Source of the DNA: an uncultured Lacinutrix sp.
GTDB lineage: Bacteria > Bacteroidota > Bacteroidia > Flavobacteriales > Flavobacteriaceae
Assembly (NCBI RefSeq): GCF_947500605.1
Contig: NZ_CANMSJ010000008.1
Span: 62,001 to 126,000, forward strand
DNA: 64,000 bases
Reading direction: 5' to 3'
Positions within the stretch are counted from its first letter, which is position 1. The number at the start of each line of letters is the position of its first letter. The notes beneath the pieces were generated by a model that was not told the origin of the DNA, did not search any database, and was given only the letters and a program-made list of their open reading frames with translations. This document shows positions 19,643 to 28,729 of the stretch, piece after piece. The translations under genes were made by a program, and so were the position numbers.

Positions 19643-20554
19643 TTAATGTGTAATGCTTAAATCTTTAATTCCTACAATACCATGGGAACCAGTATAACTT
19701 GCTCCTTGTACTGATTGCAAATAATTTCCAACTTTAAAATAATTTCCAGTAGTGCTTGTTCCTATATCTTCAGAAAATATTTCTTCCGATCCTTTAAAAA
19801 GTTTTACAGTACCGTTATTATAAGTTATTGTAAAAGTATAAGATGTTCCTAATTGATAACCATCATCAATTATTAAACTACTATTTTGAACAACCTCTGT
19901 AATATACCCACTAATTTTTAACCTTACACCTCCCGTTGTTTGGTTCTCATCTCCAATAAACTGTACTCTTATTACATCGTCCACAGTATTTGAAGGTCCA
20001 TGTATTTGCGCAAAACATAAAACACCTCCATCATTATCTGTGTCTTGAGGTAATCGATCTACTTTAACGGTAAACGTCATTGTATTGTTACCGCTTCCAC
20101 CGTCCCAATAAACATTATTACCATTACTTAGCTCCCTTAATTCTACTCTTGGGTTATTAGAGTTAGCAGAACCTCCTAAACCTCTATAACATTTAAAATA
20201 AGTCCATTCATTATCTGTATAAAAATAATTAAGGTCATTATAGGAGTCGTAGTCACTATTTATTGCTTCTAAAACATTATCCTCATATACGGCATTAGAA
20301 TTTGGATTTCCTGTAAATCCATTAAGCTTCCAATTATCCATTGTTAAGCCTAATACGTTTCCTGGAGAATCATCATTATCTGTATTTTCATCTCCTGAGC
20401 CTTCTTCATTTGTGCTATCTTGATTAGTTGCTCCATCTCCATCAATTGTTTCATTCTGCGGAGATGCATCTTCTTCTGTATTCTCCGAACAAGAAAATGA
20501 CAACAAAACAGATATTAAAATAATAAATTTGATACTACTTTTTAAAAATGCCAT
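19643..20554 (-). CDS. Alginate lyase, polysaccharide lyase family 7, lipoprotein
   Basis: Cleaves alginate by beta-elimination. 303 residues: lipoprotein signal with Cys about 22 (SVLLSFSC), an acidic D/E/N/S/G linker about 25-66, then one PL7 domain. The three PL7 motifs are present: RVELREL (136-142, R-x-E-L-R), QIH (183-185) with catalytic His, and YFKVGNYLQ (272-280) with catalytic Tyr. QIH (rather than QVH) is associated with activity on G-containing blocks. As a lipoprotein with a flexible linker it is probably surface-anchored. No SusC/SusD or other alginate genes are adjacent, so it stands outside a polysaccharide utilisation locus. Its upstream region holds two operator-like dyads. 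Confidence 0.93.
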   Translation of the reverse strand: MAFLKSSIKFIILISVLLSFSCSENTEEDASPQNETIDGDGATNQDSTNEEGSGDENTDNDDSPGNVLGLTMDNWKLNGFTGNPNSNAVYEDNVLEAINSDYDSYNDLNYFYTDNEWTYFKCYRGLGGSANSNNPRVELRELSNGNNVYWDGGSGNNTMTFTVKVDRLPQDTDNDGGVLCFAQIHGPSNTVDDVIRVQFIGDENQTTGGVRLKISGYITEVVQNSSLIIDDGYQLGTSYTFTITYNNGTVKLFKGSEEIFSEDIGTSTTGNYFKVGNYLQSVQGASYTGSHGIVGIKDLSITH

Positions 20555-20588
20555 TAATTTATAATTAATATAGGTGAATAAATTTCGA

Positions 20589-20622
20589 TAAATATACGAT
20601 TAGTAATAATTGGTTAACCAAA
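20589..20622 (-). promoter_or_regulatory. Candidate promoter of the alginate lyase gene
   Basis: On the minus strand TTTG (20622-20619), 22 bases, then TATATTTA (20596-20589), one base off TAnnTTTG. It lies 35-68 bases before the start codon. The -33 box lies within the first operator dyad. Confidence 0.5.
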
Positions 20623-20634
20623 CTGGTCAACCAA
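20610..20634. promoter_or_regulatory. Tandem TGGT-N2-ACCA operator dyads upstream of the alginate lyase
   Basis: Two copies spaced 13 bases: TGGTTAACCA (20611-20620, inside the 12-bp palindrome TTGGTTAACCAA) and TGGTCAACCA (20624-20633). The TGGT...ACCA form resembles operators of FadR-subfamily GntR regulators (established for FadR; its use here is inference). They overlap the -33 box, which fits repression. Confidence 0.6.
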
Positions 20635-20651
20635 AAATAAGCCTTTTCTGA

Positions 20652-20690
20652 ATAAAAAAAACCTATAACTAATAATTGTTATAGGTTTCT
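20652..20690 (-). terminator. Intrinsic terminator
   Basis: Minus strand AAACCTATAAC / GTTATAGGTTT stem with an 8-nt loop and an eight-T run; ends the small lipoprotein gene. Confidence 0.82.
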
Positions 20691-20736
20691 CTTCTTAACT
20701 TAAGTCTTATTATCAATTACATAGCACTCAATTGTT

Positions 20737-21183
20737 CTATAAGGTCACAATTACAACTTCTCCTGTGGTACAGTCGCATAATAAATCTCCGTTTAACTTT
20801 TTTGCTTTGTAACTTGCAACATGCATAGTACAGTCCACTGTTTCCATTTGTATATCATGAAACCCAAAATAAAACTTTTCTGTACCATTATAAACAAAAC
20901 TAACACTACTCATATTTAGAGCATCAAACTCAATCAATGCTTCTCCGTTTTCGATTATTTCAGAAAACATACGATTATCTACAGCACTGTTGGGATCTGT
21001 TAATTTTAATAATGATACATCAAAATTATTATCATTAAATAAATTTTCTCCAGTTGTAGAAATCAATTTTACTTTAACATTAAAATTAACTGGAATGTCA
21101 CTATCGTTGCAACTATCATCTTCATTATTGCAAGAAAAACTTGTAACCAGCAATAGGAAGAGTACAACTTTTAAAACTTTCAT
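20737..21183 (-). CDS. Small lipoprotein, unknown function
   Basis: 148 residues with lipoprotein signal MKVLKVVLFLLLVTSFSC. The mature part starts with an acidic stretch (NNEDDSCNDSD) and continues as a single beta-rich domain with Cys residues near the end (MEVDCTM-like and LLCDCTTG). Possibly Ig-like; no family recognised. It stands alone with its own terminator. Confidence 0.7.
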   Translation of the reverse strand: MKVLKVVLFLLLVTSFSCNNEDDSCNDSDIPVNFNVKVKLISTTGENLFNDNNFDVSLLKLTDPNSAVDNRMFSEIIENGEALIEFDALNMSSVSFVYNGTEKFYFGFHDIQMETVDCTMHVASYKAKKLNGDLLCDCTTGEVVIVTL

Positions 21184-21240
21184 TTTTATAAATTTAAATA
21201 TTATGTGAATTTATAAAAAATATAGCCTCTAGAAGAGTTT

Positions 21241-21753
21241 CTATTCATTAATAGTTATACCTTTAGTAGTAAAAGACAAACCTTGTTGTCCATAGGTCGT
21301 AATCATTACACCTTCAAAATAAGGTGCTTTATCTTTTTTAGGAGCTAACCAATCGAATACAAAATTTGCTCCTGTTCCACCAGTCTTGTCTTTCTCGTCT
21401 ATAACAATCTCAATGGTTTGCATAGGTTTTACAAAAATTGGAGATTCAAAATAAGTTCTCATTAATTCGCCTTTAGTATCATAATACTTAGCACTTTTAA
21501 TAAAAACAGTATCCTTTTTATTTATGTTCCTTATGCTAACAGTAGATGTTAAATCGTGCGTTTTATGCTCTGTAGTACTATAAATTTGAGAATAAACAGA
21601 CAAATAACTAGCTCCAGAAACCAAAGAAGTATCTAGCTTATTATTCCACTGCATAGCTTCCCAATTGTTGGAAGGCAACTCATCGTTTTTAGTGTTTTTA
21701 CCACATGCAAAAACAAATAAGCTTACAAAAATTAATAACGATACCTTTTTCAT
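21241..21753 (-). CDS. DUF3124 family lipoprotein
   Basis: 170 residues with lipobox FVFAC (Cys about 17). The mature part matches the DUF3124 family: LSVYSQIYSTTEHKTHDLT, VSIRNINKKDTVFIKSAKYY, ANFVFDWLAPK. Function unknown, predicted periplasmic or outer-membrane beta sandwich. It lies 12 bases after the ytxJ stop on the same strand, so it is probably in that operon. Confidence 0.82.
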   Translation of the reverse strand: MKKVSLLIFVSLFVFACGKNTKNDELPSNNWEAMQWNNKLDTSLVSGASYLSVYSQIYSTTEHKTHDLTSTVSIRNINKKDTVFIKSAKYYDTKGELMRTYFESPIFVKPMQTIEIVIDEKDKTGGTGANFVFDWLAPKKDKAPYFEGVMITTYGQQGLSFTTKGITINE

Positions 21754-21765
21754 TTTTTTAATTTA

Positions 21766-22146
21766 TTATACAAATTTAGCTAAATCAATCTCATTAATAC
21801 CACCATGGCTTGCATGAGCAACTGCTACTCCATTTTTAATAATTAATAATTGTGGAGATTGATGCATCACTTGAAACTTAAAACCAGCTTCGTTAGAAAC
21901 TTCTCTAAAACTTAGTAAGTCTAAATAATACAAATCTAAATTAACGTCTACATCAAACGCAGATACAAATTGATTCATAACCATTTTACTAATCCCACAA
22001 CGCGTAGAATGTTTAAAGATAACTTGCGTTTTACCTTTAGACAATTTCTCTATAGTATTAAGTTGGTCTACAGTTGTTAACTGTTTCCAAGGTAATATTT
22101 TCTCTTCTTTTGGTTCTTTCGATCCTCCAAATAATTTTCCAAACAT
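21766..22146 (-). CDS. ytxJ: Bacillithiol-system monothiol protein YtxJ
   Basis: 126-residue glutaredoxin/thioredoxin-fold protein. The active site reads STRCGISKMVMNQF with one Cys at about residue 50 where YtxJ has C-(P/G)-I-S; the cis-Pro turn is in MHQSPQLLII. YtxJ is thought to act as a monothiol bacilliredoxin, and bacillithiol is made by many Bacteroidota. The N-terminal MFGKLFGG with charged residues is typical of flavobacterial homologues. First gene of an operon with the DUF3124 lipoprotein. Confidence 0.88.
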   Translation of the reverse strand: MFGKLFGGSKEPKEEKILPWKQLTTVDQLNTIEKLSKGKTQVIFKHSTRCGISKMVMNQFVSAFDVDVNLDLYYLDLLSFREVSNEAGFKFQVMHQSPQLLIIKNGVAVAHASHGGINEIDLAKFV

Positions 22147-22186
22147 AGTAATTCTATTTTAGCAGTTTTCACTGCTTTAGATTAAA

Positions 22187-22217
22187 CAAAAATATCAATT
22201 TAATGACATATATCATT
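22187..22217 (-). promoter_or_regulatory. ytxJ promoter element with overlapping Crp/Fnr-like dyad
   Basis: On the minus strand TATTTTTG (22194-22187) lies 41 bases before the ytxJ start. Immediately upstream is the dyad AATGACATATATCATT (22202-22217), of form TGA-N6-TCA as in Crp/Fnr-family sites. The regulator is not known. Confidence 0.4.
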
Positions 22218-22272
22218 ATTTATGTCGAGACCTTTTGATTAACTTACAAATGCAAAACAAAAAACCTGTAAC

Positions 22273-22316
22273 TGACAAAAAGTCACCTAAACTCAGCGCG
22301 TAACAGTCATTTTGTC
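22273..22316. promoter_or_regulatory. Pair of GACAAAA dyads upstream of clpB
   Basis: TGACAAAAAGTCA (22273-22285) is itself a dyad with a 5-nt centre, and AGTCATTTTGTC (22305-22316) is an inverted variant of it. They lie 110-150 bases before clpB. A heat-shock operator is a guess. Confidence 0.4.
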
Positions 22317-22425
22317 CTGCCTTTCTGTTTGGTAAGATAATTGAAATATAGCTAAAAGTAAAAAGAAAAACAATAAGGTTTCTACATCCAAAGTTTTAGG
22401 CTTAGAAATCATAAAACACTATAAT

Positions 22426-25032
22426 ATGAATTTTAATAACTATACAACAAAATCGCAAGAAGCCATACAGCAAGCACAGTTGCTTGCTCAAGGTTTAGGC
22501 AACGGACAAATAGAAAACGAACACATTTTTAAAGCTATTTTTGAAGTTGATGAAAACGTTTTGCCTTTCATTTTAAAGAAAATGAATGTAAACGTGCCTA
22601 TGTTAAAGCAAATTTTAGACAAGCAAATTGAAAGTTTCTCTAAAGTTTCAGGAAGCGAATTAACAATTTCAAGAGAAGCATCAACGGCATTAAACGAAGC
22701 TTCTATTATTGCTAAAAAAATGAACGATGAGTATGTTTCTATCGAACATTTAATATTAGCCATTTTTAAATCTAAAAGTAAAATTGCTCAGGTTTTAAAA
22801 GACCAAGGAGTTACAGAAAAAGTTTTAAAAGCAACTATAGATGAGCTTAGACAAGGTGATCGTGTAACATCACAAAGTCAAGAGGAAACATACAATGCAT
22901 TAAACAAGTACGCTAAAAACTTAAATCAATTAGCTAAAGACGGAAAGTTAGATCCAGTAATTGGTCGTGATGAAGAGATTAGAAGAATACTTCAAATTCT
23001 ATCACGTAGAACCAAAAATAATCCAATATTAGTTGGAGAACCAGGAACTGGTAAAACAGCAATTGCTGAAGGTTTAGCACATAGAATTGTAGATGGAGAC
23101 ATTCCAGAAAACCTTGTCGACAAACAAATATTTGCACTTGACATGGGATCGTTAATTGCAGGTGCAAAATTTAAAGGTGAATTTGAAGAGCGTTTAAAAG
23201 CCGTAATTAAAGAAGTAACAAATAGTGATGGTGATATTGTATTATTTATAGACGAAATCCATACACTAGTTGGAGCTGGTGGCGGACAAGGCGCAATGGA
23301 TGCGGCAAACATTTTAAAGCCAGCATTAGCTCGTGGAGAACTTCGTGCTATTGGTGCAACCACTTTAGATGAGTACCAAAAATACTTTGAGAAAGACAAA
23401 GCTTTAGAGCGTAGATTCCAAAAGGTAATGGTTAACGAACCAGATACTGAAAGTGCTATTTCTATTTTAAGAGGAATAAAAGAAAAGTACGAGACACACC
23501 ACAAAGTACGTATTAAAGATGAAGCTATAATTGGAGCGGTAGAACTATCTACACGTTACATTACCAATCGTTTTTTACCAGACAAGGCCATTGATTTAAT
23601 GGATGAAGCTGCAGCAAAACTGCGTATGGAAATAAACTCTAAACCTGAAGAACTTGATGTTTTAGACAGAAAAGTTATGCAGTTAGAAATTGAAATTGAA
23701 GCAATTAAACGTGAGAAAGATGAAACAAAATTAAAATCTTTACGAAGCGATTTAGCAAATATAAAAGAAGAACGTAACGAGATTAATGCAAAGTGGAAAA
23801 GTGAAAAAGCAGTAGTTGATAATATCCAAAATACAAAACAGGATATTGAAAACTTTAAGATTGAAGCCGAAAGAGCAGAACGCGATGGTGATTATGGAAA
23901 AGTTGCAGAGTTGCGTTATGGAAAAATCAAGGAAGCTCAAGAAGCACTTGAGATAATGCAAACAGAATTTAATGCACAGTCTGAAACATCATTAATTAAA
24001 GAAGAGGTTACTTACGAAGACATTGCTGAAGTTGTTGCAAAATGGACAGGTATTCCGCTTACCAAAATGCTACAAAGTGATCGCGAAAAACTTTTAAAAT
24101 TAGAAGACGAGTTACACAAACGTGTTGTTGGACAAGAAGAAGCTATTGTTGCTGTAAGTGATGCTGTAAGACGCTCGAGAGCTGGATTACAGAATCCGCA
24201 AAAACCAATTGGAACCTTCTTATTTTTAGGAACAACTGGTGTTGGTAAAACCGAACTCGCTAAAGCATTAGCAGAGTATTTATTTGATGACGAAAGCGCT
24301 TTAACGCGTATAGATATGAGTGAGTATCAAGAACGTCATGCAGTAAGCAGATTGGTTGGTGCACCTCCAGGATATGTAGGTTACGAAGAAGGTGGACAAT
24401 TAACTGAAGCTGTACGTAGAAAACCATATTCTGTTGTATTGTTAGATGAAATTGAAAAAGCCCATCCAGATACTTTTAATATTTTATTACAAGTGTTAGA
24501 CGAAGGCCATTTAACAGACAATAAAGGTAGAACTGCAGATTTTAAAAACGCAATTATTATCATGACTTCAAATATGGGAAGCCAGTTAATTCAAGACCGT
24601 TTTGCTGCAACAAAAGATATTGAAACAGCCATGGAAGCTGCAAAAGTGGATGTTTTAGGTTTACTAAAACAAACCGTTAGACCAGAGTTTTTAAATAGAA
24701 TAGACGATACTATTTTGTTTACACCTTTATCTAAAGAGAATATTACAGAAATTGTTGGTCTACAGATAAAAGGTATTACTAAAATGATTGCCAAACAAGG
24801 TATAATATTCGATGCTACGCCAGAAGCTATTACTTACTTAGCAGAAAAAGGTTACGATCCAGAATTTGGAGCAAGACCAGTTAAAAGAGTAATACAGAAA
24901 GAAGTTTTAAATGCTTTAAGTAAAGAAATTTTATCAGGAAAAGTAACAACAGATAGTATTATCTTACTTGATGCTTTCGATAAGCAATTAGTGTTTAGAA
25001 ATCAAGGAGATTTGGTTGCCGAAGAGGTTTAA
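22426..25032 (+). CDS. clpB: ATP-dependent disaggregase ClpB
   Basis: Hexameric AAA+ chaperone that, with DnaK, rescues aggregated proteins. 868 residues, normal. N domain about 1-145; AAA-1 with Walker A GEPGTGKT (about 203-210) and Walker [10 protein letters not shown]; the long coiled-coil M domain (about 395-530, many K/E heptads, [18 protein letters not shown]) that separates ClpB from ClpA/C; AAA-2 with Walker A GTTGVGKT (about 601-608), [10 protein letters not shown], and the pore loop [14 protein letters not shown]-terminal [11 protein letters not shown] is intact. Single gene; transcription ends at the terminator shared with mqo. Confidence 0.98.
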   Translation: MNFNNYTTKSQEAIQQAQLLAQGLGNGQIENEHIFKAIFEVDENVLPFILKKMNVNVPMLKQILDKQIESFSKVSGSELTISREASTALNEASIIAKKMNDEYVSIEHLILAIFKSKSKIAQVLKDQGVTEKVLKATIDELRQGDRVTSQSQEETYNALNKYAKNLNQLAKDGKLDPVIGRDEEIRRILQILSRRTKNNPILVGEPGTGKTAIAEGLAHRIVDGDIPENLVDKQIFALDMGSLIAGAKFKGEFEERLKAVIKEVTNSDGDIVLFIDEIHTLVGAGGGQGAMDAANILKPALARGELRAIGATTLDEYQKYFEKDKALERRFQKVMVNEPDTESAISILRGIKEKYETHHKVRIKDEAIIGAVELSTRYITNRFLPDKAIDLMDEAAAKLRMEINSKPEELDVLDRKVMQLEIEIEAIKREKDETKLKSLRSDLANIKEERNEINAKWKSEKAVVDNIQNTKQDIENFKIEAERAERDGDYGKVAELRYGKIKEAQEALEIMQTEFNAQSETSLIKEEVTYEDIAEVVAKWTGIPLTKMLQSDREKLLKLEDELHKRVVGQEEAIVAVSDAVRRSRAGLQNPQKPIGTFLFLGTTGVGKTELAKALAEYLFDDESALTRIDMSEYQERHAVSRLVGAPPGYVGYEEGGQLTEAVRRKPYSVVLLDEIEKAHPDTFNILLQVLDEGHLTDNKGRTADFKNAIIIMTSNMGSQLIQDRFAATKDIETAMEAAKVDVLGLLKQTVRPEFLNRIDDTILFTPLSKENITEIVGLQIKGITKMIAKQGIIFDATPEAITYLAEKGYDPEFGARPVKRVIQKEVLNALSKEILSGKVTTDSIILLDAFDKQLVFRNQGDLVAEEV

Positions 25033-25049
25033 ACTATGAAAAACAAGTT

Positions 25050-25127
25050 GTCATTCAGAAGGAAGTATGACTGAAGAATCTTATTAAATTAAACTTTGAA
25101 AAGGTGCTTCGCCTTGCTCTGAATGAC
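25050..25127. repeat. Dispersed GTCATTCAGA inverted-repeat element
   Basis: Perfect 10-bp terminal inverted repeats GTCATTCAGA (25050-25059) and TCTGAATGAC (25118-25127), 78 bp in total. Words such as CATTC-GA-GAAG and GGTGCTTCGCCTTGCTCTGAATGAC resemble the GTCATTCTGA-type intergenic repeats widespread in Bacteroidota. Confidence 0.65.
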
Positions 25128-25220
25128 GTATAAAATCACAAAGTATTGTTAAATCAAAATAATGCTAAAATAAACGAAGAATAAGTTCGTTTTTAGGGTA
25201 ATGGTTAAGTTAGTTAGTTT

Positions 25221-25264
25221 GAAAAAGCGACATGAAACGTAAAGTTTAATGTCGCTTTTTTTAT
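25221..25264. terminator. Bidirectional terminator between clpB and mqo
   Basis: AAAAAGCGACAT / ATGTCGCTTTTT stem closing a 15-nt loop that itself pairs in part (ACGT, AAAC), with A- and T-runs at both sides. Confidence 0.8.
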
Positions 25265-25265
25265 T

Positions 25266-26738
25266 TTATAGTTCTAAAGCTTTGGCTGAGTTTTCAATGG
25301 TCTTTTTAAACAATTCGGCATTCATCTCTGTTTTCCACATCGGAACAATTTTTTCTAATTTTCGTTTTCCTTCCTCAGAATTTACAATTTCAGGAAAAGC
25401 AGTCTCAAAAACTTCTAACATTACATGTGTTGCTGTTGAAGCTCCAGGAGAAGCACCTAGTAAACAAGTAATACTTCCGTCTTTACTTTTTACTACCTCT
25501 GTTCCAAATTGTAGTTTTCCACCTTCATATTCATCTTTTTTAATAATTTGAACGCGTTGTCCTGCTACTAAAAGTTCCCAATCTTCACTTTTAGCATCTT
25601 TTACAAATTTTCGTAAATCGTTCATTCTATCTTCATGAGACGATATTACTTGCTCTATAAGATATTTAGTAAGCGGTAAATTATCCCAAAAGGCACTTAA
25701 CATTGGTTTTATATTGTCTGCTTTTATAGATTTAAACAAATCTAAAGTTGATCCTTCTTTTAAAAACTTAGGACTAAAACCTGCATAAGGTCCAAACATT
25801 AATTGTCTTTTACCATCTATAAAACGAGTATCTAAATGTGGTGTCGACATTGGAGGATCGTTTGGTCCTGCTTTGCTATATACTTTTCCTAAATGCTGAT
25901 TTATTAAATCTTCGTTTTTACAAACCAACCATTCTCCACTTACTGGAAAACCTCCATAACCGTCTTTTTCCTCTATTTCAACTTTTTGTAATAACAACAA
26001 GCTTCCTCCTCCAGCTCCAATAAATACATGTTCAGCATCGAATAACTGCTTATCTCCTGTTATTGTATTTTCCACCTCAACAGACCATTCAATATCATCG
26101 TCTGGATCAATATCTAAAACCTCTTCGTTACAATGTACAGGTGTATTGTATTTAGTTTCTAGAATATGAAATAACTTTTCGGTTAAAGAGCCAAAATTCA
26201 TTTCTGCGCCACGTTCTATACGTGTAGCAGCCATAACCTCATCCTCACTTCTATTATTTGCAATTAACGGAAACCAGGCTTTCATTTTCTCTAAAGAATC
26301 AGTAAACTCTATACCTTCAAACATAAAATGATCTTTTAAAGCTTCGAATCTTTTCTTTAAAAAAGTAACATTATCTTTTCCTGTAACCCAACTATGATGT
26401 GGTACCGGATTTATAAAATCTTTAGGATCTGTAATCAAATTTTCTTCAACTAAAAAACTCCAAAACTGTTTAGACAACTCGAACTGAGTACAAATCTTGT
26501 AAGCCTTAGAACAATCTACCGTATCTTCTTTTTCTGGTGTATAATTTAACTCGCATAAAGCAGAATGTCCTGTTCCTGCATTATTCCACGCAGCAGAACT
26601 TTCTTGAGCAGGCTTACTTAAGCGCTCTAAAATTAAAATATTAATTTCTGGCTTAACAAGCTTTACCATTAATGCTAATGTTGCACTCATGATACCTCCT
26701 CCTACGCATACTAAATCGTAATCTTTATTGATGTCCAT
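25266..26738 (-). CDS. mqo: Malate:quinone oxidoreductase
   Basis: Membrane-associated FAD enzyme that oxidises malate to oxaloacetate and passes electrons to quinone. 490 residues, normal. FAD Rossmann motif LVCVGGGIMSATLALM (about 10-25) at the N-terminus, GAGGGSLLLLQK in the middle, MSTPHLDTRFIDGKRQLMFGPYAGF, and LGASPGASTATHVMLEV at the C-terminus, all hallmarks of Mqo. Single gene, divergent from deoC with 83 bases between the two start codons. Confidence 0.97.
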   Translation of the reverse strand: MDINKDYDLVCVGGGIMSATLALMVKLVKPEINILILERLSKPAQESSAAWNNAGTGHSALCELNYTPEKEDTVDCSKAYKICTQFELSKQFWSFLVEENLITDPKDFINPVPHHSWVTGKDNVTFLKKRFEALKDHFMFEGIEFTDSLEKMKAWFPLIANNRSEDEVMAATRIERGAEMNFGSLTEKLFHILETKYNTPVHCNEEVLDIDPDDDIEWSVEVENTITGDKQLFDAEHVFIGAGGGSLLLLQKVEIEEKDGYGGFPVSGEWLVCKNEDLINQHLGKVYSKAGPNDPPMSTPHLDTRFIDGKRQLMFGPYAGFSPKFLKEGSTLDLFKSIKADNIKPMLSAFWDNLPLTKYLIEQVISSHEDRMNDLRKFVKDAKSEDWELLVAGQRVQIIKKDEYEGGKLQFGTEVVKSKDGSITCLLGASPGASTATHVMLEVFETAFPEIVNSEEGKRKLEKIVPMWKTEMNAELFKKTIENSAKALEL

Positions 26739-26772
26739 CTAAAATAGTTATATGCTATAAAGATATACTTTT

Positions 26773-26786
26773 ATGACAAATGTCAT
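26773..26786. promoter_or_regulatory. TGA-N6-TCA dyad between mqo and deoC
   Basis: ATGACAAATGTCAT, arms ATGACA / TGTCAT. Same TGA-N6-TCA layout as the dyad at 22202-22217 and as Crp/Fnr-type sites. Lies 35 bases before both divergent start codons. Confidence 0.4.
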
Positions 26787-26810
26787 TGTATCACTTTTGT
26801 AAAAACGGTA

Positions 26811-26818
26811 ACTTTGAG
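26811..26818 (+). promoter_or_regulatory. TAnnTTTG element just before deoC start
   Basis: TAACTTTG ends three bases before the deoC ATG (26822). If this is a true -7 box, the transcript would be leaderless or the start is wrong. Weak call. Confidence 0.3.
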
Positions 26819-26821
26819 TTT

Positions 26822-27490
26822 ATGGAGTTAAACAAATACATAGACCACACGCTTTTAAAAGCTACTGCAACAAAGAATGATATTATTAAACTTTGTAACG
26901 AAGCCAAAACATATAATTTCTTTTCCGTTTGTGTAAATTCTTGCTATGTTTCTTTAGCTAAAGCTGAATTAAAAAACACAGATATAAAAGTCTGTAGCGT
27001 TATTGGGTTTCCATTAGGAGCTATGAGCACGAATGCTAAAGTTCAAGAAACCAAACAAGCTTTAAAAGATGGTGCAGATGAAATTGATATGGTTTTAAAT
27101 ATTGGATTTCTAAAAAGCAAAGATTTTGATGCTGTTTGCAAAGATATTGAAGCTGTAAAAAACGAAATGCCAAACAATACACTTAAAGTTATTCTAGAAA
27201 CATGCTATCTGGAAGAAATTGAGATTATAAAAGCAAGTGAACTTGCCATAAGCTCTGGCGCCAATTTTATAAAAACCTCTACAGGATTCGGAACTGGAGG
27301 CGCAACATTAAACGATGTAAAGCTAATGAAGAGTGTTATTGGAAAATCTGGTGCTAAAATAAAAGCTTCAGGCGGTATTAGAGATACTAAAACAGCATTA
27401 GAATACATTAATATTGGTGTTGAAAGAATAGGAACTTCTAACGGAATTGCTATTGTAACCGAAAGCCCTTCCGAAGAAAAAAATTATTAA
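26822..27490 (+). CDS. deoC: Deoxyribose-phosphate aldolase
   Basis: Class I aldolase cleaving 2-deoxyribose 5-phosphate to glyceraldehyde 3-phosphate and acetaldehyde. Start at 26822 because [14 protein letters not shown] is the family N-terminus; an ATG at 26780 would add a 14-residue tail without homology. 222 residues. Motifs: [34 protein letters not shown] with the catalytic Asp, and [15 protein letters not shown] with the Schiff-base Lys (about 151), then [10 protein letters not shown] with the second Lys. Ten bases before deoD; together they degrade deoxynucleosides. Confidence 0.96.
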   Translation: MELNKYIDHTLLKATATKNDIIKLCNEAKTYNFFSVCVNSCYVSLAKAELKNTDIKVCSVIGFPLGAMSTNAKVQETKQALKDGADEIDMVLNIGFLKSKDFDAVCKDIEAVKNEMPNNTLKVILETCYLEEIEIIKASELAISSGANFIKTSTGFGTGGATLNDVKLMKSVIGKSGAKIKASGGIRDTKTALEYINIGVERIGTSNGIAIVTESPSEEKNY

Positions 27491-27500
27491 AAATAACAAA

Positions 27501-28199
27501 ATGAGCATACACATTGGAGCCCAAAAAGGCGATATCGCAGAAACAATTTTATTACCTGGAGATCCTTTAAGAGCAAAATGGATTGCCGAAACTTTTTTTG
27601 AAAACCCAATATGCTTTAACGAAATTAGAGGCATGCTTGGCTACACTGGCACTTACCAAGGTAAACGTGTTTCGGTAATGGGAACAGGAATGGGTGTGCC
27701 AAGTATTTCTATTTATACCCATGAATTAATTACACAGTTTGGTGTTAAAAACCTTATTCGTGTAGGTAGTGCTGGTTCTTACCAAAAACATATAAAAATT
27801 AGAGATGTGGTTTTGGCAATGGCCGCTTCTTCTAATTCTGGTGTAAACACATTACGTTTTGGTGGTGCAGACTACGCTCCTACTGCAAATTTTGAATTAT
27901 TCCAAAAAGCTGTTGAGGCTGCAAAAGCTAAAAACATACCTGTTAAAGCTGGAAACGTATTTACTAGTGACGAGTTTTATGAAGATGACTTCGAATCTTA
28001 CAAAAAATGGAGTAAATTTGGCGTACTTTGTGTTGAAATGGAAACAGCTGGATTATACACCGTTGCTGCCAAACATAACGTTAATGCATTAACACTACTT
28101 ACTATCTCAGATTCTTTAGTTACCGGAGAATCTACAACTAGTAAAGAAAGGGAAACCACTTTTAAAGGGATGATAGAAATTGCATTAGAGCTTGCCTAA
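27501..28199 (+). CDS. deoD: Purine-nucleoside phosphorylase (hexameric DeoD type)
   Basis: Phosphorolysis of purine (deoxy)nucleosides to base and (deoxy)ribose 1-phosphate. 232 residues; start [30 protein letters not shown] is typical (shown here split: MSIHIGAQ / [10 protein letters not shown]). Phosphate loop [29 protein letters not shown] with the sugar-binding Met-Glu pair, and ISDSLVTGE with catalytic Asp about 204. Follows deoC by ten bases and precedes a phosphatase gene by 14. Confidence 0.96.
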   Translation: MSIHIGAQKGDIAETILLPGDPLRAKWIAETFFENPICFNEIRGMLGYTGTYQGKRVSVMGTGMGVPSISIYTHELITQFGVKNLIRVGSAGSYQKHIKIRDVVLAMAASSNSGVNTLRFGGADYAPTANFELFQKAVEAAKAKNIPVKAGNVFTSDEFYEDDFESYKKWSKFGVLCVEMETAGLYTVAAKHNVNALTLLTISDSLVTGESTTSKERETTFKGMIEIALELA

Positions 28200-28213
28200 A
28201 TTTATTTATTTTT

Positions 28214-28729
28214 ATGAAAAACCTACTACTATCCTTTATTCTTGTTATCACTATATCTTGTGCTAAGACTAAAAATGAAACACAGATAAATGAAGAAACA
28301 ACCACTTATTACCTTATTCGTCATGCCGAAAAGGATAAAAGCGATGCTAATAATCAAAACCCAAATTTGGTAGTAAAAGGCTTAGAAAGAGCAAAAAGGT
28401 GGTCGAATCATTTTAAAAATATTGATTTAGACGCTATTTACAGTACGGATTACAAACGCACTATCGAGACTGCCCTGCCTACAGCAATAGATAAGGACAT
28501 AGAGATTACACCTTACAATCCTAAGACTTTAGATATTAAAAACTTTTTAAAGGATACTAAAAACAAAACCGTTTTAATTGTTGGGCATAGTAATACTACA
28601 CCAGCATTTGTAAATAAAATTATTGGTGAAGAGAAATATGAATCTATAGACGAAACTATTAATAGCAAACTTTTTACTGTTACCATACAAGATAATAACA
28701 TCACCTCTAAAGTAACTAATATTGATTAA
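28214..28729 (+). CDS. Histidine phosphatase superfamily lipoprotein
   Basis: 171 residues, lipoprotein signal ILVITISC (Cys about 16). The phosphatase signature is YLIRHAEK (RHxE/G motif, His about 37), followed by the second His in VLIVGHSNTTP. An SDYKRT-like middle (YSTDYKRTIETALP) supplies the Arg. A SixA/phosphoglycerate-mutase-like fold exposed outside the cytoplasm; substrate unknown. Last eight bases overlap the next gene, so they are translationally coupled. Downstream of the deo genes. Confidence 0.85.
   Translation: MKNLLLSFILVITISCAKTKNETQINEETTTYYLIRHAEKDKSDANNQNPNLVVKGLERAKRWSNHFKNIDLDAIYSTDYKRTIETALPTAIDKDIEITPYNPKTLDIKNFLKDTKNKTVLIVGHSNTTPAFVNKIIGEEKYESIDETINSKLFTVTIQDNNITSKVTNID

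Noticed and set aside
22488-24794. Several open frames on the minus strand within clpB (60-170 aa)
   Set aside because: Shadow frames of a strongly conserved gene; no family features or independent start signals.
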